A DNA stretch of 64,000 nt from DTKD01 sp050948905 (GCA_050948905.1 JBMNES010000001.1:248001-312000); one strand, 5' to 3'. Positions 1 through 8,819 are shown, counted from the stretch's first letter. The notes: generated by a model from the letters alone, not told the origin. Program-made: numbers and translations.

Positions 1-654
1 CCAGGCTAAATCTGCAAGCTTTTCATCACACGTAATTACGATTCCGCCTTCGCCGGAGGTCAGGTTTTTGCTGGCCTGGAAGCTGAAAGAACCCATATCG
101 CCAAACGACCCGACTCCCTTGCCGTTCCACTTTGCGCCGTGCGCCTGGGCTGCGTCCTCGATGACCTTGAGGTTATGCTTGCGCGCGATCTCCATAATAG
201 CGTCCATATCAGCCGGCATACCGCCGATGTGAACCGCCATAATAGCCTTGGTTTTGTCTGTGATCGCGGCTTCTATTTGCTTAGGATCGATGTTGAAAGT
301 TTCCAGATCGACATCGACAAATACGGGGATTGCATTGGCTTGCACTATAGCGCTTGCGGAAGCGATGAAAGTGTAAGGTGTGACGATCACCTCATCGCCT
401 GCCTTGACACCCACAGCCTGCAATGCGACTAACAGTGAGATCGTGCCGTTAGGGACGCATACGCCGTATTTGGCCCCCTGATATTCCGCGAACGTGCGCT
501 CGAACTCCGGGACTTTGGTGCCGCCGACGCTCCACCACTGCCCGCTGCGGACAACATCTACCACTGCCTGACAATCAGACTCATCCCAAACCGGCCAACC
601 AGGAAACCCACCTGTAACCGCCTTGCTACCGCCATTGATAGCCAGCTTACCCAT
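1..654 (-). CDS. DegT/DnrJ/EryC1/StrS aminotransferase, 3' part missing
   Basis: The reading frame starts at ATG 652-654 behind a GGAGGA ribosome binding site and runs off the left edge, giving the first 218 residues of a family usually about 370-400 long. It is a PLP-dependent aminotransferase of the nucleotide-sugar (or amino-sugar/cyclitol) type. Visible family features are the PNGT cofactor loop near residue 68, EDAAQAHG with the PLP-contacting Asp167, and SKNLTSGEGG with the Schiff-base lysine Lys196. The family transaminates keto-sugars in the cytoplasm; the substrate cannot be told here. Its promoter would lie in the 655-1067 gap. The two Gfo/Idh/MocA oxidoreductases nearby are common partners in sugar metabolism, but no operon link is visible. 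Family confidence is high. Confidence 0.93.
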   Translation of the reverse strand, partial: MGKLAINGGSKAVTGGFPGWPVWDESDCQAVVDVVRSGQWWSVGGTKVPEFERTFAEYQGAKYGVCVPNGTISLLVALQAVGVKAGDEVIVTPYTFIASASAIVQANAIPVFVDVDLETFNIDPKQIEAAITDKTKAIMAVHIGGMPADMDAIMEIARKHNLKVIEDAAQAHGAKWNGKGVGSFGDMGSFSFQASKNLTSGEGGIVITCDEKLADLAW

Positions 655-1067
655 TATCTTCCTCCAGATATAATGATCAATCACACATCCAACGAGGTCA
701 AACCTCATCTGAAATCCCCTTATACCTCCACCCACACCCTTCCTTCCGCTGATAGTAAAGAAGTTCTGCAATCTGGTAATGTCTACAGCAATCGATATGT
801 CAAAGTGGCGGCATAACGTATATGACAATGATTGACGCGCTCGGAGATGCCAGTGAAACCTGATTTGCCGGGCTGCCGAATGTGAAGTTGTCATTGATCA
901 GGGGCTGTTGAAAACGAGGGATCCTCACGGTGACACCGATAGGCCTCGCAAAGCGGACTCTGATCCAGGACAATATCTTTTTGGTGGCCCCGGCATCCAA
1001 AGCAGCTCGAGCGTTGCAGTGCAGTCGAGTATAAAACGCTGCTCTATCACGGAGGAGGCCGGAAGCC
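655..1067. other. 413-bp intergenic stretch, divergent upstream region
   Basis: This gap separates the minus-strand aminotransferase from the plus-strand small gene at 1068, so it should hold promoters for both. I see no credible coding frame: the frame on the minus strand at 800-1150 overlaps the real gene at 1068 and has no convincing start. I see no tRNA, riboswitch core or long inverted repeat that I would defend. Confidence 0.5.
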
Positions 1068-1262
1068 ATGGTTATCGCTGAAGCAAAGAAATATCTGGGA
1101 AGACACTGTTCGGTTACATTCCGCGACCGACGCGGGGATGAGATCACCAAAACCCTGCATCTTCAAGACGTTCAATTTGTACCCCTTTACGGGCCGTATT
1201 TAATAGGTGACATCGAAGACGTCAGCCTCGACCGAGTCACCAGTATCAGTTCACTAGAGTAA
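1068..1262 (+). CDS. Small hypothetical protein, 64 residues
   Basis: A 64-residue acidic protein starting at ATG 1068 behind a very strong GGAGGAGG site. It has no signal peptide, membrane segment or cysteine pair. Alternating hydrophobic residues through the middle (a VPLYGPYLIGDIEDVSLDRV stretch) suggest a small beta-rich fold. I do not recognise a named family. The strong ribosome binding site and a hairpin directly after the stop support a real, separately transcribed gene. Function unknown. Confidence 0.6.
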   Translation: MVIAEAKKYLGRHCSVTFRDRRGDEITKTLHLQDVQFVPLYGPYLIGDIEDVSLDRVTSISSLE

Positions 1263-1292
1263 ACCCAAACCCACCCTCCCGTCCCAACAGGT

Positions 1293-1337
1293 AGCGGGTC
1301 TCATTTTCGCAACTTGAGCGAAGGCGAGACCCGCTAT
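1293..1337. terminator. 11-bp inverted repeat after the small gene
   Basis: TAGCGGGTCTC at 1293-1303 pairs perfectly with GAGACCCGCTA at 1327-1337. An inner TTCGC/GCGAA arm (1307-1311 with 1319-1323) extends the hairpin. It lies about 30 bp after the stop at 1262. There is no clean T-run, so it could be a terminator or a REP-like palindrome. Confidence 0.55.
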
Positions 1338-1469
1338 CTGCTTAATTCAGGTGAAAGTACGAGTTTTTTTGTGTAATGCAGGAAAATAGTGCCAGCCAGA
1401 TAAAAATATAGATGGGAGGCGAGCTGATTTTATTTTGGCTCGTGCGAAGTATTTCGCGAACTTGTGGGT

Positions 1470-1504
1470 AACAGTCAAAGACGTATTTCGAAATACACGA
1501 CTGT
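1470..1504. promoter_or_regulatory. Nested palindrome upstream of the Gfo/Idh gene
   Basis: GTATTTCGAAATAC at 1483-1496 is a perfect 14-bp palindrome, flanked by AACAGTC (1470-1476) and GACTGTT (1498-1504), which are also inverted copies of each other. The element ends about 30 bp before the preferred TTG start at 1537, a position suited to an operator for a dimeric repressor. The protein is unknown. Confidence 0.55.
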
Positions 1505-1536
1505 TGCTGCCAGGTGACACTGAAAGGGGCAGACAA

Positions 1537-2562
1537 TTGGATAAAGTCAGGTTTGGCATTATCGGCTGCGGAGTAATTGCGCCGTGGCATGCGCGAGGAG
1601 TAACGAACACACCAGAGGCGGAGCTTGTGGCGGTGTGCGACGTAATTGAAGAGCGAGCTCAGAAGCTATCCGCCGACTTCGGTGGCCCGGCGGTGTATAC
1701 GGACCATGTAAAGATGCTGGAAGAGGCCGGGGTGGATGCGGTGTGCGTGTGCGTGCCGAGTGGGTTGCACGGCCCAGTGACTATCGACGCGGCGAAGTAT
1801 GGCAAACACGTAATGTGCGAAAAGCCGGTCGAGATCACCCTGCCCAAAATCGACGCGATGATCGACGCCTGCAAACAAGCTAATGTTAAGCTGGGAGTTA
1901 TCTTCCAGAGGCGCACGGCTCCGATGTGGAGCAAGATTAAAAAGGCCGTGGAGAGCGGGCTGTTGGGCAAGATGGTGCTCGGAGATGCGTATCTGAAGTA
2001 CTATCGATCGCAGGATTATTATAACAGCGGCGAATGGCGAGGCACCTGGGAGCTTGACGGCGGCGGGGCGCTTATGAATCAGGGGGTGCACTGCATCGAC
2101 CTGCAGAGGTGGATAATGGGCCCTGTTGATACGGTCTATGCTCAGGCCGATCATTTGGTGAGAGATATCGAAGTTGAGGACACGTGCTGTGCGGTGATGA
2201 AGTTTAAGAGCGGCGCGTTTGGGGTGCTGCAGGGGACGACTTCGGTGGTGGGAATGAACCACAAACTGGAGTTTCACGGAGACCAGGGCACTATTTGTGT
2301 GGATGGTGAGACTATTACTAAGTGGAAGGTGCCTGGGCAGGACGAGGAGCCGAAGGACGACGATGATACCATCGGATCGGCGGCGTCGGATCCGAAAGCC
2401 ATCTCGACAGAGGGGCACGCTATTCAAATCAGAGACCTTTGCAAGGCTATAATAGAGGACAGGGAGCCGATGGTCGGAGGTGAGGAAGCTCGCAAGGCGG
2501 TCGAAGTGATTTTGGCCATCTATGAGTCTGCACGAACCGGACAGCCTGTCAAAATGGGTTAA
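1537..2562 (+). CDS. Gfo/Idh/MocA family NAD(P)-dependent oxidoreductase
   Basis: A cytoplasmic dehydrogenase of the glucose-fructose oxidoreductase/inositol dehydrogenase family. The N-terminal Rossmann fold shows GIIGCGVIA right after the start, the family MCEKPVEI motif (EKP lysine) follows about residue 95, and the C-terminal domain carries GVHCIDLQRW with the usual catalytic histidine. I chose TTG 1537 (342 residues) because the Rossmann strand begins at once and AAAGGGG lies 8 nt upstream. An in-frame TTG at 1435 would add 34 residues unlike the family, although a GATGGGAGG sequence stands 15 nt before it. The substrate is probably a sugar or cyclitol, but which one is unknown. A palindrome at 1470-1504 may regulate it. 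The TPR gene follows 6 bp after the stop. Confidence 0.9.
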   Translation: MDKVRFGIIGCGVIAPWHARGVTNTPEAELVAVCDVIEERAQKLSADFGGPAVYTDHVKMLEEAGVDAVCVCVPSGLHGPVTIDAAKYGKHVMCEKPVEITLPKIDAMIDACKQANVKLGVIFQRRTAPMWSKIKKAVESGLLGKMVLGDAYLKYYRSQDYYNSGEWRGTWELDGGGALMNQGVHCIDLQRWIMGPVDTVYAQADHLVRDIEVEDTCCAVMKFKSGAFGVLQGTTSVVGMNHKLEFHGDQGTICVDGETITKWKVPGQDEEPKDDDDTIGSAASDPKAISTEGHAIQIRDLCKAIIEDREPMVGGEEARKAVEVILAIYESARTGQPVKMG

Positions 2563-2568
2563 ATATAG

Positions 2569-3354
2569 TTGGGTACGACACATCAGTCTGATAGGGATAA
2601 AGGGCTCGGGAGACTCTCGAGCCTGATGAAACAGGCCGAATCGCTAGCTGAAGAAGGTCTGTTTGAGGAGGCGATCGCCCATACGAAGAAGGCGATCGCG
2701 ATATATCCGCACGAGCCGAAGTGCTGTATCCAGTTAGCTAAGTTTTATCACGCTCAGAATAAAATGGGGCCGGCGATCGAAGCTATAAAGGCTGCCGTCG
2801 GCCTTGACCCCAATAACTCGATGAACCAGGAACATCTGCTGAAGGCGCTGCTGCAATTGGAGCGGTATGACGAGGTGATTAAACACGCCCGTGAAATGCT
2901 GCTAACCTTTCCACGGAGTCTGTTGGCGAGGGATGCTCTAGGCACGGCGTATTTGCAGACGGGAAAACTCGACTGCGCTTTGGGGGTGGTCGAGGAGTTA
3001 ATTGCACTTGCTCCCCGCGAAGCATCACATTATTTCAAAAAGGGCGTCCTTTTACAGCAGAAAGGAAAGATCAGAGAGGCGATGCGATCCTTTATGATGT
3101 CGCTTGAGCTGGATCCGGGCGGTGAGCTTGCGAATAATGCTCGTGAAGCGATCGCTTCGCTGGACAGCTTCCAATTAAAGCGGATATTGGGAATTGCTTC
3201 TGAGGATGTGGTGTTTCGAGTCAAACTGATGCGCAACCCGGCTTCCGCTACGATGGAGCGCGGGTTTGCCCTTAGCCCTCAGGGCATCGCGGCTTTACGG
3301 CAGCTCGATTATAGCTGGCTGCCGACAGAAAACGGCACGAACTCCTACCACTAA
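2569..3354 (+). CDS. TPR-repeat protein
   Basis: A soluble protein of about 261 residues built mostly from tetratricopeptide repeats (for example residues 35-75, 75-108, 143-180), with typical paired helices and alanine, glycine and proline at the TPR positions. It has no signal peptide. The TTG start at 2569 lies 6 bp after the upstream oxidoreductase and lacks a clear ribosome binding site, so ATG 2626 is an alternative. The last 60 residues are not TPR and include a segment on methionine and proline codons I cannot assign. TPR proteins are scaffolds, so no specific role can be given. It converges on the minus-strand TPR gene with only 17 bp between the stops. Confidence 0.75.
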   Translation: MGTTHQSDRDKGLGRLSSLMKQAESLAEEGLFEEAIAHTKKAIAIYPHEPKCCIQLAKFYHAQNKMGPAIEAIKAAVGLDPNNSMNQEHLLKALLQLERYDEVIKHAREMLLTFPRSLLARDALGTAYLQTGKLDCALGVVEELIALAPREASHYFKKGVLLQQKGKIREAMRSFMMSLELDPGGELANNAREAIASLDSFQLKRILGIASEDVVFRVKLMRNPASATMERGFALSPQGIAALRQLDYSWLPTENGTNSYH

Positions 3355-3371
3355 TCGGATTGAGAGTGGCG

Positions 3372-4787
3372 TTAGGCCCTCATCACGGCCTTCACCAATA
3401 TCGTGACGCTCAGTACCCCTATCAAAAAAATGGCCACAAAGACGGCCGTGAAGATTATCATCCCTCTTTTAATTCTGTTATCGGTATTGGCGACAACCCT
3501 GACTACGTCGATCATTTTGCCGGCTTTAACATAATCGTGGATAAGCTGATTCCGGTTCCAAAAGGTAGGATCAAGCCGCATAGCGATTTTCATCTGCTGT
3601 GCGGCTTTTTCGTAATCCTGTTTCGCCCTGAAGATCGATTCGGACAGGACGTAACATTCGCTGCGGTCGGGCCAACGTTTTAAGGCGGGTTGCAGGCAGG
3701 CGGCTGCTTTATCGATGTCCTCTAGTTCTATATAAGTCGACACGAGCCGCATGCGTATCCGAAACGAGTCCGGGTTTATACGCAGGGCTTTGGAATATTC
3801 TCTGGCGGCGGCTTCGTAGTTCCCGGCTCCGGTAAACGCCCGGCCTGCGCAGTAGAGCATATAGGCGCTATTGGGGTGCCTGGCGGATAGTGCTGAGAAA
3901 TAGGAGATCATTTTGTCTCTGTTGTTTCTGATGTCCCGAATATTCTCCAGGTCACCGCGCCATGCCTTGTCCGTCAATCGCCATACAAAACGGCCGTCGG
4001 CAGCTATGGTATACGACGGTGCAGGTGGGGTGGGATTGTCCGCATCTTCGCTTGATGGCTTGGACCATACCATCCTGCCTAAGCCACGCTGGCGGGTGTA
4101 AGGAATCGACCTCATCCACCTGGAAACCGCATCGTTGGTGACAGGCAGATTTCGCGCCTCGGATACGATGGAGGAGGCCTTGTTAATGTTAGATTGATCC
4201 GTCTCGCAGCCTGTGCTAAGACGAAGCGCCTCGTCCATGAGCGCCATAGCTTTGGCGGGCACACGGCCGCGTATTTCACCTGCGCCCGGCCAGCGAATCG
4301 CCAGTTCGGAGGATATCCACTCGGCTGATTGGCTCGCAGCCTCCGGGATCGCAGATAGATGGGATTGAAACGTCTTTTGTGCAAAATATTTGCGGTCTTC
4401 GGCGGAGTATATGGTCAGCCTGAAGCGAACTTCGGCTGAATCGAAATGTTCTATTACACCTCTCACCAAATATGTGACTCCACTTTTGCCGGCCAGATGG
4501 GAGTTGCCGGCGATATCTAAGAGGCGGGATGGTATTTTGAGTCTATCGAGTTGTATGCAATCGACTATAGCGCCTGTGTCGACAACCCCGGCGCTGGTGG
4601 CTCTGCTCAATGCCCAACAGGTAAGCTCCGGTATGACGTGGGTGTATGTGCCGGGTTTGCCGTCGAGCGGCAGAAAACCGACCATCGTTCTATCGGCCAG
4701 GCACGACGCAGCGCCGAGCAACAGCAAACTCAGGGCGACCAGGATTGCTCTTGTGATCCTGACGTTAGATTTGTCTGATTGCCACAT
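3372..4787 (-). CDS. Exported/membrane TPR protein
   Basis: I place the start at ATG 4785-4787 because the protein then opens with a basic N-terminus and a hydrophobic signal segment (about residues 12-30) ending in an ALA-type cleavage region; the longer frame to 5051 reads through a dispersed repeat. The 471-residue product has an N-terminal extracytoplasmic region, TPRs around residues 305-430 (AYMLYCAGRAFTGAGNYEAA and the following units) and one C-terminal transmembrane helix near residues 442-468. That suggests a periplasmic scaffold anchored to the inner membrane, with a part resembling curli-assembly/GSU-type proteins only loosely. Function unknown. It is divergent from the ABC permease operon. 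Confidence 0.72.
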   Translation of the reverse strand: MWQSDKSNVRITRAILVALSLLLLGAASCLADRTMVGFLPLDGKPGTYTHVIPELTCWALSRATSAGVVDTGAIVDCIQLDRLKIPSRLLDIAGNSHLAGKSGVTYLVRGVIEHFDSAEVRFRLTIYSAEDRKYFAQKTFQSHLSAIPEAASQSAEWISSELAIRWPGAGEIRGRVPAKAMALMDEALRLSTGCETDQSNINKASSIVSEARNLPVTNDAVSRWMRSIPYTRQRGLGRMVWSKPSSEDADNPTPPAPSYTIAADGRFVWRLTDKAWRGDLENIRDIRNNRDKMISYFSALSARHPNSAYMLYCAGRAFTGAGNYEAAAREYSKALRINPDSFRIRMRLVSTYIELEDIDKAAACLQPALKRWPDRSECYVLSESIFRAKQDYEKAAQQMKIAMRLDPTFWNRNQLIHDYVKAGKMIDVVRVVANTDNRIKRGMIIFTAVFVAIFLIGVLSVTILVKAVMRA

Positions 4788-4850
4788 TGTTATCATTATT
4801 TGGATGACGGATATCGCATGGTGGGTGTTCCCTAAATGAGGGGAAGGGAA

Positions 4851-4931
4851 AAGCAGACTTCTCGCTGCGCTCGAAGTGACGGGTTGTGCGGGGTAATCGG
4901 GTTGTGCGGTGGCGATTCGGAGATCACCACC
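4851..4931. repeat. Dispersed palindromic repeat copy (AAGCAG...GATCACCACC)
   Basis: This is a degenerate copy of the repeat that forms the tandem array at 36.7-37.25 kb. It has an AAGCAGACTTCTCGCTGCGC segment, a CTCGAAGTGAC core, then GGTGGCGATTCGGAGATCACCACC, a near-perfect palindrome. It sits in the 236-bp divergent region between the TPR gene and the permease operon. Confidence 0.8.
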
Positions 4932-5023
4932 GATCGAATTTATGACTTTGCGCAGGGTGACGAAGTTGGGAGCCGGGTGATTGCTTCCTTTTAGATGAAT
5001 AGGTATCGTATAATAGCTGAGCA

Positions 5024-5935
5024 ATGAAATATAAATCGAGCAAAATACCAAAGGAGTTGCCGATTCTGCTGTTTCTGATCGTCCTTTGCGGGGCGTTGGC
5101 GATGGCTAAGAGCACCTTTCTCAGCGCTGATAACCTTCGCGCTATGGGAACGGACGCGGCTGGAATTGGGATTATTGCAGTTGGAATGACCGCTGTGATA
5201 ATAACCGGCGGCATCGACCTGTCAGTTGCGGCAGTGCTGGCGCTGTCGGCGCTCGTCGGCGGCAGGTTCATCTCAAATGGCCAGACTCTGGTTGGCTGCG
5301 CGGCCACTCTGGCGACAGGGGCCGGCTGCGGAGTCTTTAACGGTGTATTGATAACGGCAGGCCGAATACCTCCGATAATCGCGACGCTGGGCACTCTTTA
5401 TATTATCCAATCCACTGCCACGCTCTACAGCGGCGGGCAGGTGGTATACATAGATAATCACCTTGCACTGCTGGGGCGGGGGTTTGCGCCTCTGGTCATT
5501 ACGCTGCTCGTGTTTGCTATAGGATACACAGTGATGCGGCTTACCCGGCTGGGGAGATACGTCTACGCTATCGGGGGCAACGAGGAATCGGCACGGTTGG
5601 CGGGGATCAACCCGGCGGCTGTTAAAATGGCGGTGTATATGGGAGCCGGGCTGCTGGCGGGGACGGCGGCGCTGGTGACAATGGGGATAAACAACACATT
5701 CCAGGCTAACGACGTCTCCGATTATATGCTGGGGGCGATCGCCGCGGTAGTGATCGGCGGGACCAGCATTATGGGCGGAGAGGGCTCGGTGCTGGGAACT
5801 ATGATCGGCGTGGGGATCAGCACGGTGCTGCGGAATGGGGCAATTCTGGTGGGTCTGGATGCACGCTGGACCCAGGCGGTTATCGGAGCGGCTATTGTGA
5901 TTGCGGCGATCGCGGACAGGTTGAGAAGACGATGA
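5024..5935 (+). CDS. Ribose-type sugar ABC transporter permease 1
   Basis: A 303-residue inner-membrane permease of the RbsC/BPD_transp_2 (CUT2) family. It has about 8-10 hydrophobic helices starting at residue 11, the GGIDLSVAAVLALSALVGG segment, and the family signature GGTSIMGGEGSVLGTMIGVG near the C-terminus, the cytoplasmic loop that contacts the ATPase. ATG 5024 is the natural start. Its last four bases overlap the start of the second permease (ATGA at 5932-5935), so the two are translationally coupled and probably form a heterodimeric channel. No ATPase gene is in this operon. The sugar is unknown. Confidence 0.92.
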   Translation: MKYKSSKIPKELPILLFLIVLCGALAMAKSTFLSADNLRAMGTDAAGIGIIAVGMTAVIITGGIDLSVAAVLALSALVGGRFISNGQTLVGCAATLATGAGCGVFNGVLITAGRIPPIIATLGTLYIIQSTATLYSGGQVVYIDNHLALLGRGFAPLVITLLVFAIGYTVMRLTRLGRYVYAIGGNEESARLAGINPAAVKMAVYMGAGLLAGTAALVTMGINNTFQANDVSDYMLGAIAAVVIGGTSIMGGEGSVLGTMIGVGISTVLRNGAILVGLDARWTQAVIGAAIVIAAIADRLRRR

Positions 5936-6897
5936 GGACGTTGATCTCGGTTAAAGAACTCCCTGTTATTGTCTTATGTATCGGTTTGTTTGTATGTTTT
6001 GCGATATGGGTGCCTAATTTTACAGATGGGCCGGGTATTCTGGACGACGTAAAGCAATACGCTTCCTATGCAATTTTAGCCGTAGGACTGACGCTGATTA
6101 TCGGCAGCGCGGGAATCGATATCTCAGTAGGCTCTGTGCTGGGATTTTCTACTGTGCTGTTTGGGTGCGTGATGTCGAAGGGGATGGGCTTGTTGCCTGC
6201 GTCGATAATCGCGCTGGTTGCCGGTGGTGTTTGGGGTATTATCAACGGTTTCTTTGTGGCCAGGGTCAAATTGCAGCCGATAGTGGTCACGTTGAGTTCT
6301 ATGGCGGCGGCGCGCGGGCTTGCTTATGTGGTGGCTGGGCAAGGGATTTCGTCGATTCCGCTGCCTGCCAATGCGGCTCCTCTGGTGAACCTGACCTATG
6401 GCTCCTACGCGCCGCTTCTGGTCGCATTAGGGGTGGCAATTGGTGGCTGGCTGATTCTTGCCAGGACGCCGCTCGGAAGATATATTCTGGCGGTCGGCAG
6501 CAACGAAGAAGCCGCGAAATTTTCTGGAATCGACGTGGCAAATACGAAGTTCATGATATATTCGGTCACGGGGTTTCTGGCAGGGCTGGCGGGAATATTG
6601 ACGGCTGGGATGATGAACACGGCGATCACGGATGCCGGCCTGGGATATGAATTCGAAGCTATTACTGCCGTTTTGATCGGAGGAACGAGCATATCCGGAG
6701 GAGAAGCTACCGTATTAGGCAGCATTCTGGGAGTTGTGGCCGTTTCGATGCTGAACCGGGGCTTGGGGTTGATGGGAATAAACGATCTCGAGCTGTGGCG
6801 AATGCTGTGTTTGGGAGTGATTCTAATAGCTTCGGTATTGTTGGATCAATTGCGGAAAAGGGCTGTGCGCAAATCAGCTAAAGCGCAGGCCGCGTAA
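5932..6897 (+). CDS. Ribose-type sugar ABC transporter permease 2
   Basis: The second RbsC-like permease, 321 residues, overlapping the first by ATGA. It has the same layout: N-terminal helix, GIDISVGSVLGFSTVLFG, a NGFFVARVKLQPIVVTL segment, and the signature GGTSISGGEATVLGSILGVV. A short basic tail (KRAVRKSAKAQ) marks the cytoplasmic C-terminus. It is about one third identical by eye to its partner, as expected for heterodimeric CUT2 permeases. It is followed 17 bp later by the binding-protein gene behind a GGAG site. Role: import of a pentose, hexose or related sugar together with an ATPase encoded elsewhere. Confidence 0.92.
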   Translation: MRTLISVKELPVIVLCIGLFVCFAIWVPNFTDGPGILDDVKQYASYAILAVGLTLIIGSAGIDISVGSVLGFSTVLFGCVMSKGMGLLPASIIALVAGGVWGIINGFFVARVKLQPIVVTLSSMAAARGLAYVVAGQGISSIPLPANAAPLVNLTYGSYAPLLVALGVAIGGWLILARTPLGRYILAVGSNEEAAKFSGIDVANTKFMIYSVTGFLAGLAGILTAGMMNTAITDAGLGYEFEAITAVLIGGTSISGGEATVLGSILGVVAVSMLNRGLGLMGINDLELWRMLCLGVILIASVLLDQLRKRAVRKSAKAQAA

Positions 6898-6914
6898 ATT
6901 ATTGGAGGCTGAGT

Positions 6915-7922
6915 ATGACAAGAAGATTTATGATGATATGCGCCTTGCTGCTGGCGCTGGTTGTCGCGCTTGGCGGTTGTGGTAAGCCGAAAGGGGAAGC
7001 GGCTGATACTGGCAAGAGCAAGCGCACTATTGTGTTTGTCTTTAAGCTGGTGGGCATACCATATAGCAATGCCTGTCAAAAGGGCGCTGTGCAGGCGGCA
7101 AAAGATCTTGGGATTAACGTGGAGTTCACAGGGCCCGCAAAGGGCGGTGATGTGTCTGGTCAGATTCGGATTATAGAAAACCAGATTTCCCGACGGGTGG
7201 ATGCCATTGTGATCTCACCCAACGACCCAAACTCGGTCAAGCCTGTTATTGAAAAAGCGATGGCCAGGGGCATTAAAGTATTCACATGGGATTCTGATGC
7301 GCCGGATACGAAGCGGATTTTGTATGTGGCTGCTGCGGATGATGTGGGGATCGGCAGCGACATAATGGATCAGTTGGCAAAGGATATGGGCGGCAAGGGC
7401 AAGGTCGGAATTATGTCCGGCAGCCAGGGCGCTTTGAACCTCAACCAGCACGTCGACGGTGTGTTGCTGGCGCTGAAGAAGTATCCTGATATCAAACTGG
7501 CGAAGCCGCTGCTTTATAATAACGACCAGCCGCAGCTTGCGCAGTCTGGTATGGCGGGGTTGCTACAGGCTCATCCTGATCTTGGGGGCATCGCGTGCGT
7601 AAGCTCTCCCGGACCTCCTGGCGCGGCGCGTGCTGCCATTGCGGCAGGCAAAGCCGGAAAGGTGAAGATTTGGGGACTAAGCCTGCCCAGCGAGAACCGG
7701 CAGTATTTGAAGGACGGCGTCGTCAACGGACTGATTCTCTGGGATCCGGGCAAGCTGACCTATCTGACGGCGAAACTGGTGAATGATTATCTGGATGGCA
7801 AGGAGCCGACGGACGGAATGGAGGTCGAGAATATCGGCAAGTTGAAGGTCTCCGACGACGGTGTAGTGATTATGCCAGGAGTTGTCATCACCAAAGAGAA
7901 CGTCGATCAGTTTGACTTCTAA
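6915..7922 (+). CDS. Sugar-binding lipoprotein of the ABC importer (RbsB-like)
   Basis: A periplasmic-binding-protein-1 family lipoprotein of 335 residues. The signal peptide ends in a lipobox (ALGGC) with lipidated Cys22. The mature part starts IVFVFKLVGIPYSNACQKGA and contains AIVISPNDPNSVKPVIEKA and FTWDSDAP, the usual ribose-binding-protein landmarks for ligand contact. It delivers a sugar to the two permeases encoded just upstream and closes the operon, which ends in a strong terminator. ATG 6915 is preceded by GGAGG at the right spacing. The ligand cannot be named; the protein most resembles ribose/rhamnose/autoinducer-2-type binders. Confidence 0.92.
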   Translation: MTRRFMMICALLLALVVALGGCGKPKGEAADTGKSKRTIVFVFKLVGIPYSNACQKGAVQAAKDLGINVEFTGPAKGGDVSGQIRIIENQISRRVDAIVISPNDPNSVKPVIEKAMARGIKVFTWDSDAPDTKRILYVAAADDVGIGSDIMDQLAKDMGGKGKVGIMSGSQGALNLNQHVDGVLLALKKYPDIKLAKPLLYNNDQPQLAQSGMAGLLQAHPDLGGIACVSSPGPPGAARAAIAAGKAGKVKIWGLSLPSENRQYLKDGVVNGLILWDPGKLTYLTAKLVNDYLDGKEPTDGMEVENIGKLKVSDDGVVIMPGVVITKENVDQFDF

Positions 7923-7950
7923 TCTACTCCGATGTTGACGTAAATGGGCT

Positions 7951-7983
7951 GAGGGCCGGATAAGCTGTCCGGCCCTCTTTTTG
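7951..7983 (+). terminator. Rho-independent terminator of the sugar-transport operon
   Basis: GAGGGCCGGA (7951-7960) pairs with TCCGGCCCTC (7968-7977), loop TAAGCTG, followed by a T-run. It lies 29 bp after the binding-protein stop. Confidence 0.92.
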
Positions 7984-8005
7984 CTCGTTAGCTCCAGTGC
8001 ACTGG

Positions 8006-8542
8006 TTATCTCTGAGCTTCCTGATGTTCTTCATGCGACACCATACCCGTCAGGCCACCCAATATGGAGCCTGCGAGCATAATGATAAACCCAATGAAGA
8101 ACCACCATCCAAGCCCGGTAGCTGTTGGAGTCGTACCCGCTGGGCCGCCGGACAGGAGAAGGCTTCCTATTCCGCCTGCGCCCATAGTCGTCACGATCAG
8201 TCCCAATCCCCAAAGGATGATCGAGTGCACGATAGCCGGCATCAGCGAGGCCTTAGCCGTTCGCACCGCCAGGAAGCTACCGAGGTATAGACCAATAGTT
8301 GCAAACGCAATGGTCCAGAATCCCATACCGACTGTACCAAGCCCAACTGCTGCGCCTAAGCTCAAAAAGAGTAACGTAAACGCGATGGCAGTAATTAGCC
8401 CTGCGAATACGGGACCCCACTGAACTCTGGTAGCCGGTACAACCATGTCGGTAACCGCCGTCACCGTCGGTTCGTAGTATCGAGGAATAGCGCCTTCAGC
8501 AGCGCCGCCTTTGCGGCCTTCCTCTGGTTCCTTTTCGGCCAT
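8006..8542 (-). CDS. Small integral membrane protein (PhnA-like/TIGR04086-like)
   Basis: A 178-residue protein with a charged N-terminus (about 35 residues, rich in E, G and K) and four hydrophobic segments around residues 43-68, 72-92, 106-128 and 143-168. The first one reads VQWGPVFAGLITAIAFTLLF, a pattern I know from membrane proteins annotated PhnA-like, which share a WG.VFAG opening. The start ATG 8540-8542 follows a GGAGG-type site. It is convergent with the ABC operon and divergent from the response regulator. No enzyme motif is visible. Function unknown. Confidence 0.7.
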   Translation of the reverse strand: MAEKEPEEGRKGGAAEGAIPRYYEPTVTAVTDMVVPATRVQWGPVFAGLITAIAFTLLFLSLGAAVGLGTVGMGFWTIAFATIGLYLGSFLAVRTAKASLMPAIVHSIILWGLGLIVTTMGAGGIGSLLLSGGPAGTTPTATGLGWWFFIGFIIMLAGSILGGLTGMVSHEEHQEAQR

Positions 8543-8819
8543 CTTACTCCCTCCTCCCTGCCAACAGTAAGGTGTAACAGGTGGTGCAATCCTGGGAGGA
8601 ATCTGTCCACACCACCCATAGTCTACTTTTCCCGCACCTTTGCTGACCCAAACCCGCCAGGACGTTTGTTGAGCAAAAGTGTAATGGTGTGAAAAACCAA
8701 TATAATTACGAGTCAGCAGATAGGTCGCTGGTTCCGAAAATATATTATGTGTGTCATTCCCGGTTCAGCCACCGGGCGCGCTTCAGCCGGCGCGATGTAG
8801 ATATAGATGGGAGGTCGCC

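Noticed and set aside
1435..1536. Longer N-terminus of the first Gfo/Idh protein from TTG 1435
   Set aside because: It would place 34 residues, including the operator palindrome, before the Rossmann strand, unlike the family.
1666..2583. 305-residue minus-strand frame over the Gfo/Idh gene
   Set aside because: It is the reverse-strand shadow of a well-supported oxidoreductase and has no ribosome binding site or domain.
8543..8819. c-di-GMP (GEMM) riboswitch before the receiver gene
   Set aside because: A GC-rich hairpin exists, but the conserved GEMM core bases are not present.
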